Part shown: positions 57,491-64,000 of the stretch, in pieces
Position numbering within the stretch: position 1 is the first letter of the stretch
Layout: each line of letters opens with the position of its first letter
DNA from: Grifola frondosa
Lineage: Eukaryota; Basidiomycota; Agaricomycetes; Polyporales; Grifolaceae
DNA: 64,000 nucleotides
Assembly (NCBI GenBank): GCA_001683735.1
Contig: LUGG01000007.1
Coordinates: 372,001-436,000, forward strand
Reading direction: 5' to 3'
The notes under the pieces: model-generated
What the model was told of the DNA's origin: nothing
Databases searched by the model: none
Seen by the model: the letters and a program-made list of their open reading frames with translations, nothing else
Made by a program: the position numbers and the translations under genes

Positions 57491-57508
57491 ATTTCAGTGA
57501 GGAGGAGA
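57491..57508 (+). other. Second polypurine tract copy (element 1)
   Basis: The same 18 bases ATTTCAGTGAGGAGGAGA, immediately followed by the 3' LTR at 57509. This is the copy that would prime plus-strand synthesis. Confidence 0.65.
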
Positions 57509-58390
57509 TGATACGCACGCGATACGCACTCAATATCTTCGCGATTTTATTGCTTATTGCGCAATACAGAGATGATACAGAGAGGGCCACTTTCACAATA
57601 TTGGTGCATCACAAGACACGAAGAAACTATTCGCGGTCCAGAAATAGCATGGTTCTTGTCTTCGCAGCACACACGTGTTGCGATCGGACCAATTAGCCTC
57701 ACATCTTAACAATAATATGTTGTTGGAAGTTCCCGGACCCTCGCGAACACTTTGGACATGCATCGCAGCCACGCATCATCGAAGTGTCATCATATCGCAG
57801 CCACTATTGTTATTAGGCGCGTACCGGTCCGCATCTGAAACATGATGCATCCACACCTCCTCTAGACGCCCCGAGAAGACCGTGCGTCTACCCACGCATA
57901 CATCCGTATCTTTCGTGTACCAGTGCGGTGCATATCTAAACATGGCAAGTCTAGTATTCAGCCACCATATTTCCTGTGTTACTGTTTCCCTGGGCTGTCA
58001 CGATTTACTTGTACTGCGTTTCATTATTGACATTGTGGCTGATCCTTTCCCTACTAGTTTACGATATTTCACAGGATATGTTCGCCGCGATATAGTTGCG
58101 ACAGCCTTACCGCATACATCGCAATCATTTCGCGTTTCAGATACGTAGAATAGTTCATAAAAATTCATGTATAGTACGATACGAGGCAGATACGAGTTTC
58201 CCCCACAAGAACAGAGTTCAAAATCGTCGAGCTCACTGGCAATCGCAACCTCTCTTCACTGAAACTCTCCTCTCACTGCAAAACTGCGACCGCGATACTT
58301 GCGACTATACGAACAAAAACATCAGACACACTGCGACTTCGAGCCTACGATCAAGGAGACCTCTCTAGTTGCGATACACGTGGAGTGCGC
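57509..58390 (+). repeat. 3' LTR of gypsy element 1, truncated by element 2
   Basis: Matches the 5' LTR up to the position equivalent to 47934, where the sequence switches to TGTAAGGGG, the end of the element 2 LTR. Confidence 0.9.
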
Positions 58391-58705
58391 TGTAAGGGGT
58401 TATTGACGTACGTGAGAGTTCCTGTCTGAGAATAAATTTCTAACACAAGAATTTGTTCACAAAAGGATTTATTTTTCAAGCAAGGGGTTCAGCAAAACTG
58501 AATTATAAGCAGCAAGAAATTTAAAAGCCTTCAATACTTCAATGTGCACCAAGCGTGACGGGTTTTCCTACTTTTCCGGTCAGAGGCTCAGCCGAGTCCG
58601 GAAATCCGAGATTTATCAAATATATAAGATTCAGGTACGTAGATTCCAAATGAATGTCAGGGATATTACTTGCTAACACTTGCGACTTCAATTCCTGGTC
58701 TCGTG

Positions 58706-58970
58706 AGAGTGCTCAACCTAGCCTACTGTCCTGTAGGGTCCTTGAGTCTTCCTGCCTGGGTCTGTACTTTCAGAGCACTTGTCTGAACAGTCAAACAGCC
58801 CAAGAAACTTCCTGTCTCGAACTTAAACTTGCACTTTCCTTACGTCGCAATCTGCTGTCTTGCTACTGAGAATATTCTACTGCAGAGTACTCAACCTAGC
58901 CTACTTTCCTTGTAGGGTCCTTGAGATGCTCTTCTTGGACTTGTACTACCAGAGCCCGGTCTGGTCAGGT
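58706..58970. repeat. Direct repeat of about 85 bases inside the element 2 LTR
   Basis: 58706-58796 and 58885-58970 share CTCAACCTAGCCTACT, then TGTAGGGTCCTTGAG, and a final GGTCTGTACTTTCAGAGC / GACTTGTACTACCAGAGC block. They are about 180 bases apart. Confidence 0.7.
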
Positions 58971-59309
58971 GACAATCCAAGGTAAAATTCACACAGAAGG
59001 AGAGGGCACACAGATGTCTGGGGTGAAAGTGGATAAAAACTATCTATTTTTCAGGGGGCAGTTTGGCCTGCTTTTATACCCTGGGGAAAGTTCTAGAACA
59101 TTCCATTCCTTATGGGCCTGGGACATCCTAGGCTACATTACAAAAGTACCAAAACTACATAATTAATACAAGATTTCCTGTCTCAGCTTACTTCTATGTC
59201 AAATTCTTCTGTTCTATTTATATCTCCTACTTTTCTCCTAATCTCTGTATCTGGGCTTGGTCTAGGTGGTCTTGGCTCATGGTCCAGGTAGTCATAGAAT
59301 GGGTCCAGG

Positions 59310-59625
59310 CTATAAAAAGTGGTGTCATAATTGATAATTCAGAGTGAGGCCATAATTAAAAGTGGGGCCATAATTAAAAATGGGGCCACAATTACTAGCT
59401 GGCGGTGAGACAATAATCGAAAGTGGAACCATAGCTGAAAGTGGTGCCATAACGGAAAGTGGCGTCATAATGGAAAGTGGTGCCACAATAAAATAAAAAA
59501 AACCAGGGCTACAGTGGATTAATAATTAAAAGTGGGCCCACAATTGCAGAATGGTACCATATTGAGTAGTGGAACCATAATTAGAAAATGACACCATACT
59601 GATAGTGGTGCCATATTACCTGTCT
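59310..59625. repeat. Degenerate 18-base minisatellite (AAAGTGGNGCCATAATTR)
   Basis: About 15 imperfect copies of a unit near AAAGTGGTGCCATAATTG with spacing around 17-20 bases, interrupted by a short A-rich block near 59490-59510. The repeat lies inside the LTR of element 2. Confidence 0.75.
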
Positions 59626-60555
59626 GGGCTTGCCCGGGCCTTCAAAGTGGTGTTAAAAATAATAAAATAATAAAACTTCCAGATTTGAGGGCATCTTCTA
59701 GCAAGCCTAGGTTATGCTGGACTTTGACAGTGGGCCAGACTATTCTAGGCCTTCTTAGAATCTGTAGGCCAGTCTGGGCCTTGCCTGGGTTCTTCCATTG
59801 TAGTTCTCAAGTCATCTAGATTCTTCTAGCAATCGTTCTCATGTAACTTCACTTACAATGCACATATCTCAACTTGGAGTGGCATAGGCTGGATACTAGT
59901 TGTAGAAGGGGAACAATGTGTACAGCATCATGTGACCTAGTTCTTCCATTCATGCCCTCATAAATCAACAGAAAGTCATCCATCAGTCTCGCATCTCCTG
60001 CTTGAGCATGTTCTTCGGCAATTCAACTATATCATGTTCGGCTTCAACATTCCTCTGCGATGAGCAATGTTCCGAACGATCCATGCTCCAACCATTCAAA
60101 CATGGCTAGAATAGATATGGAACTCCCACTGCTACTTCTTGGGTGCCTGTGTAATGCTTCCACAGCAACAATGACTCGAGTCTCCTGAAATTGAAGGATG
60201 CGGGTGATTCGTCCTGTAAACTCGATGTTGGGTCCCAAAGACGAAGGGGACCAGAAAAATAGATTGGGATAAGATGATCCTGGACTGGATCGAGGATGAG
60301 GATATGTTTACGAGTCTGTCGATGCACCCGATAGTAGGGAACCTGAGTATCACGAGGACAAAATTGCCTGCATGATGGTGATGGACGGGAACAAGAATGC
60401 CTGGAACTGTCAACAAGTTATGCTTTATTTATGAGTATAAGCACGTGACCACGTTCCCGATTTGATGTCCCATGTCATATTATTTATTGATGACAGGATG
60501 TGCAAAATTGATTTATTTTGCCATGTCCAGGTACCAAACACTTTTGGTGCTGACA

Positions 60556-60563
60556 TCCGCCCC
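60556..60563 (-). other. Polypurine tract of gypsy element 2
   Basis: Minus-strand GGGGCGGA directly before the LTR, preceded by GGGGACAGTC as in element 1. Confidence 0.55.
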
Positions 60564-60960
60564 ACAGTTACTCGACTGTCCCCAGTCGTAAATTCTTTCT
60601 TAATTCTCCCTTTCTATCTATGACTTCTGGTTCGCTGACTGACTGGTTCCCGACTTCATTCAAGTCTGGTTCATTATCTATAGACACTTTGCTCATCATT
60701 TTCCATGTTTCACATCTTCCTTTTCTATTTCTTGCTTATGGTACTGCATAAATTCTGGCTCATCTGCCAAACTTTCCAGGTCATCGTCTGATGGATGGTA
60801 TTGAGAAGCCTGAATGCAGCTACATTCTCTCTAATTAATCTCCATTTAGTTCCTTCAAGACATATGCTCCTCCTCGGGTTCTTCTTACAACTTCATATGG
60901 TCCTAGATATCTTGGCTTATGTTTTCTATTCATTTCTTGCTCAACAGCTGAGTTTCGCTT
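60564..60960. other. 3' end of element 2 internal region, no clear frame
   Basis: Lies between integrase C-terminal coding and the polypurine tract. The minus strand reads a piece like 'KHKPRYLGPYEVVRRTRGGA' near 60860-60940, the usual C-terminal integrase tail, in broken frame. Confidence 0.5.
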
Positions 60961-61940
60961 AAGAACTAGATCTCCTGGTGAATATGATTCTCGAATAATC
61001 GGTGAGCAAATTTCTTTTCAAATTGCTCCTTGGAAGTCAACCGTGATTTGGCTAGAGCTTTTGCAGCTCGGGCTATATCTTCTGGTCTACGTTCTAGTTG
61101 CCGTATTCGCAAGGCTAGAAGGTCTGAATGAGACATGTCTTTATGAAATCCTTCTACCAGAAAGGTGGCTTCTCGCAAATCCATTGGAAATACTGGATGG
61201 ACTCCATGTAATAGATAGTAAGGACTGAATCCTGTGGCTCGTCTTGTGGTAACACGATCTGCAAATAAAGCATGTGACAAGAGATCTGGCCATTGGATAT
61301 TCTTCCTTCACAGGCTTTAACCAATGCTTCCCTCAGAATGAAATGTCCTCGTTCAACTACTCCATTAGCTCGAGAATTATAGGCAGATATTCGTACATGA
61401 GGAATACCATATTTGAGAACTAATTTCTCAAATGCCCCTTTGGTCTCAGGTCCATTATCTGTGGTAACTTGACCTGTGGCCCCATATCTACAGACTATCT
61501 GTTCCCAGAAAAACTTTGCTACATTTCTGAGGATGTACTATTCAAGGCTCGTGCTTCTGTTACGCCTGACAAGTCATCTCGACAAGCCACTATACATGCT
61601 TTTTACCAGCTGTGGGCATAAACATTATGTCCATATAGACTTTGGTAAATAAGGTGGCTGGTGTGGAGATTCGAAGAGGGATTGCTACCTTCCGAATGCT
61701 TCGCATTTGGCATTCTTTACATGATTGCACATGGTGATGCACATCTGCCCGATAAAATGGCCAAAAGAAGCGTAATCGTACAGTTTCAAAGGTAGCATAC
61801 TCTCCTCGGTGTCCTAGTTCATCATGTGCTTGCTTGAGAATTGCAATTCTCTCATTGGCTTCTAACACTACACGTGTGGGTATTCCATTCTTCTGTCTCC
61901 TGAACATCATATTCTCTTTCACAAATAATGCTTGCATCTT
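60961..61940 (-). pseudogene. Element 2 integrase, frameshifted
   Basis: Zinc finger 'HDELGHRGEYATFETVRLRF' and 'SCKECQMRSIRK' (61680-61830), catalytic 'TTDNGPETKGAFEKLVLKYG' (near 61440) and 'SRANGVVERGHFILREALVK' (Glu of the DDE triad, near 61340). Then, after a frame change near 61290, 'RRATGFSPYYLLHGVHPVFP' (near 61210). Confidence 0.85.
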
Positions 61941-62199
61941 CTAGCAAATCGCAATTTTGCAGCTGGGTTGGGAAAGCTAGGCATTTCCAGAGTAACCAAG
62001 AAATCTCTGATTTGTCGAAGAGAAATATCCTGAGATGTGTGTAAATAAACACTTTGTGTCTGGTTCAATTGTCTCTGGAAATGGTCCATAGGTTTTCTTC
62101 CCTGTTCTGGTTGCAAAAGCCTGACAAACAAAGCAATATTTCTAACCATTCATCATCGTCTCCTTCAATTATTTCTCCTTCTCCTAGTGCTCTTCGTGA

Positions 62200-63769
62200 T
62201 AAGGCATCTGGTCCCTTATGTTGTGCTGCTGGCACGTGAATCAATTTAAAGTCAAACAGAAGGATTCCCTGAATCCAACGGTTAATGGTCGCATTAGGCT
62301 CAAGTCGGGTTCATTTAGCATTCCTTTGATGTATTTTGCATCGACTTCAACATGGAGGTTCTTCACACCTACCAAGTATAGTCTGAAATGCCTCAATGCC
62401 CTATATAAACCATAAAGCTCTAACTTTGGCTGACTGTAATTTGACTCTGTTTCCTTCATTGGAAAGAACCATATCGAGCTGGCCTTTCTTTCCATCATCA
62501 TCAATTTGTGAGAGAATAAATCCAACAGCATACTTGCTAGAGTCTACTGAAAGATAATTGGATTCTCTGACTGATAGTTAATTGGACGAAGGGCAGGTGC
62601 TGATGATATCAATTCTTTAAGAGTATCGAAAGATGCTTGCCTACGTGAATCCCATGAAAATTCGGCTCCTTTAAAAGTTAATTCTTTCATTGGCCGAATT
62701 TGTTCAGAATAATTCTCTATCCAAATTCGAACTGTTCCACATAATCCCATGAATCCTCTGACTTCCTTAATTGAGCGAGGAGTGGGCCAGTTCTGACTTG
62801 ATACTTATCATCTTCTGGCATTCTTCCTTCCGGTGTACATTTCTGTCCAACAATTACTACTTGTGGCTTACAAATTTGGGACTTGGGTCCAGAAAATGTA
62901 AGTCCAGCTTGACCAACTCTATGCATTATCCTATGAACGTCTAGCGCATGTTCCCATATGAATCTTCGAATACCAGGTTTTGTGATAGAACTTCTGGATT
63001 TCCTTCTTTATCCGGATATATTGTGTTAGGACCTTTGATGGGTAAGTCATCAATAAACACATTTGCTATATGCGGAATTTCCTCTTGTAATACAAATGTC
63101 ATACATGCTTGAAATTCTGCTGAAGATTTGTGAAGCCCATTGGCATTGAGGTAATTCGTAACAGTCCAAGTGGTGAAAGAAATGCTGTCATATCTCTGCT
63201 GGTAATATCGACTTTTCTGGCATCAAAGGCCCAGAATAAGTCAAACACTGAATAACACTGTCTTCCTGCAAATGGTTCCACAAATGCATCCATATCGGGG
63301 GACACCTGCATCTCGAATTGTAATTGCATTAAGTGGTTGAAGATCATGGACAATTCTTAAATTGCCATTTTTCTTCAACACACAAAACCATTTTGATCTA
63401 TAAGATGATTGACATCGCTCGTACACTCCTGCTTCAATCTTTTCTCGTAATAAGTTAACCACCTTATCTCGGATCCCGGTGCTATGGGGATATTCTTATC
63501 AACCCATGGTACATGTGGTATTACCGGAATTATATAAGGGGAAAAGTAATCTCTCGAAATGTTCCTCGTTCAGTTTCATCAAAGGCTAGAACTCTTTCAT
63601 TTATCTGAATTATATGCTTAAATAATTTTTCTTCTTCAGGCCATAGAAATCCTTCTTCATTTATCTTTATCTGCTCTAATCGTTCTGTAGTCAGTCTCTT
63701 TGTGGGTACAAAGTCTGGTGGGTTAAAAGGTAGCTGTGATAATGAGTCTAGCGGTTCTCCGGGAAGCAT
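62200..63769 (-). pseudogene. Element 2 reverse transcriptase and RNase H, frameshifted
   Basis: Linker 'LPFNPPDFVPTKRLTTERLE' and 'FDETERGTFREITFPLI' (63530-63769). RT 'SKWFCVLKKNGNLRIVHDLQ' (near 63370) and 'MPMGFTNLQQNF' (near 63120). Catalytic 'VFIDDLPI' (63041-63060). Thumb/connection 'GQAGLTFSGPKSQICKPQVV' (near 62880). RNase H 'KYAVGFILSQIDDDGKKG' (near 62510) and 'NLHVEVDAKYIKGMLNEPDL' (near 62320). The pieces lie in different frames. Confidence 0.85.
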
Positions 63770-64000
63770 CGTTTTACACGTGCATCTTCTGGAAAGACAC
63801 CGGGGACTGGTTTCACCCTTCGGTCCACTGGCTTATATACATATACTGCATTGCTGCACAATCCATTGATTGTGTCATTCTGTGTTCTGCTAGGTAATTC
63901 TGTGACTTTACCTGTTTGCGGGAAGCGAGATACTAATGGATGGTATACAACTCATTTTAGTATCCTTGGCTTGCTTCACGACTTCACTGAGTGTTGGCTG

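Larger units (their letters stand above)
47052..58390 (+). mobile_element. Ty3/gypsy LTR retrotransposon 1 with antisense passenger gene, 3' LTR broken
   Basis: Order: 5' LTR (47052-48164), primer-binding site, gag, protease, reverse transcriptase, RNase H, integrase, first polypurine tract (55033-55050), an antisense gene, second polypurine tract (57491-57508), 3' LTR (57509-58390, cut). Integrase after RNase H is the Ty3/gypsy order. The LTRs differ only by three small indels over 882 bases, so insertion was recent, yet gag and pol carry many frameshifts. GCGA/TCGC words are strikingly common throughout. The missing last 230 bases of the 3' LTR should lie beyond element 2, outside the window. 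Confidence 0.9.
58391..60555 (-). repeat. 3' LTR of gypsy element 2 (2165 bases)
   Basis: In element orientation it starts TGTCAGCACC, directly after the polypurine tract, and ends CCCCTTACA. It is unusually long and contains an internal direct repeat and a degenerate 18-base minisatellite. An AT-rich, TATA-like stretch lies near 60420-60500 with the matching orientation. Confidence 0.72.
58391..64000 (-). mobile_element. Ty3/gypsy LTR retrotransposon 2, runs off right edge
   Basis: Minus strand. From the left: 3' LTR (58391-60555), polypurine tract, integrase (about 60950-61940), RNase H (about 62200-62560), reverse transcriptase (about 62720-63470) and the protease-RT linker. Protease, gag and 5' LTR are off the window. 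It is more AT-rich than element 1 and lacks its GCGA bias. Frameshifts separate the domains. Its left end sits inside the 3' LTR of element 1. Confidence 0.88.

Overview
The window looks like nuclear DNA of a mushroom-forming basidiomycete (Agaricomycetes; the order is not settled). The genes are split by many GT-AG introns of about 45-75 bases. The gene set includes a poly-HAMP group III histidine kinase, FunK1 'fungal-type' protein kinases, a Prm10/ThrE-type membrane protein and basidiomycete-style Ty3/gypsy elements. I see no rRNA, tRNA or CRISPR array. All calls come from reading the sequence; no database search was run.

Left part (1-19 kb), mostly conserved genes: the N-terminal two thirds of a Nik1/Os-1-type osmosensing hybrid histidine kinase (minus strand, cut by the left edge), a Prm10/ThrE-like transporter, the GPI-anchor transamidase catalytic subunit Gpi8, a small Ala/Pro/Thr-rich protein, a small SMP (seed maturation protein)-domain protein and an AIF/AMID-like FAD oxidoreductase. 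Several of these otherwise intact genes need a single-base frame correction, usually at a homopolymer. This looks more like consensus error than gene death, and it tempers every frameshift claim elsewhere in the window.

Middle part (19-34.9 kb): two divergent-age copies of a FunK1 kinase gene lie as an inverted pair around a spacer that holds a truncated Ty1/copia gag with its primer-binding site. The right-hand copy starts 6 bases after the stop codon of a complete PKA catalytic subunit gene. A short two-helix membrane protein with a very cysteine-rich tail and a BRD7/9-like bromodomain gene then share a 250-base divergent promoter.

Tandem array (34.8-44.1 kb): a unit of about 2.7-3.2 kb holding the 3' end of the bromodomain gene, a TATA-containing promoter and a subtilisin-like (S8) protease gene is present three times, followed by a fourth partial unit. 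The proteases carry an I9-type propeptide but no signal peptide. Only the third copy reads as intact.

Right part (44-64 kb): a decayed FHA/coiled-coil (Far10/Vps64/SLMAP-like) gene is interrupted by a fragment of an MFS sugar transporter fused in frame. Next comes a Ty3/gypsy element (LTRs 47052-48164 and 57509-58390) that carries, between two copies of its polypurine tract, an antisense, intron-containing gene for a protein with a Zn2Cys6-like cysteine cluster. Its 3' LTR is broken by a second Ty3/gypsy element on the minus strand, whose 2.2-kb LTR starts at 58391 and which runs off the right edge. The antisense gene captured by the retrotransposon is the most unusual object in the window; the protease array and the FHA/transporter chimera come next.
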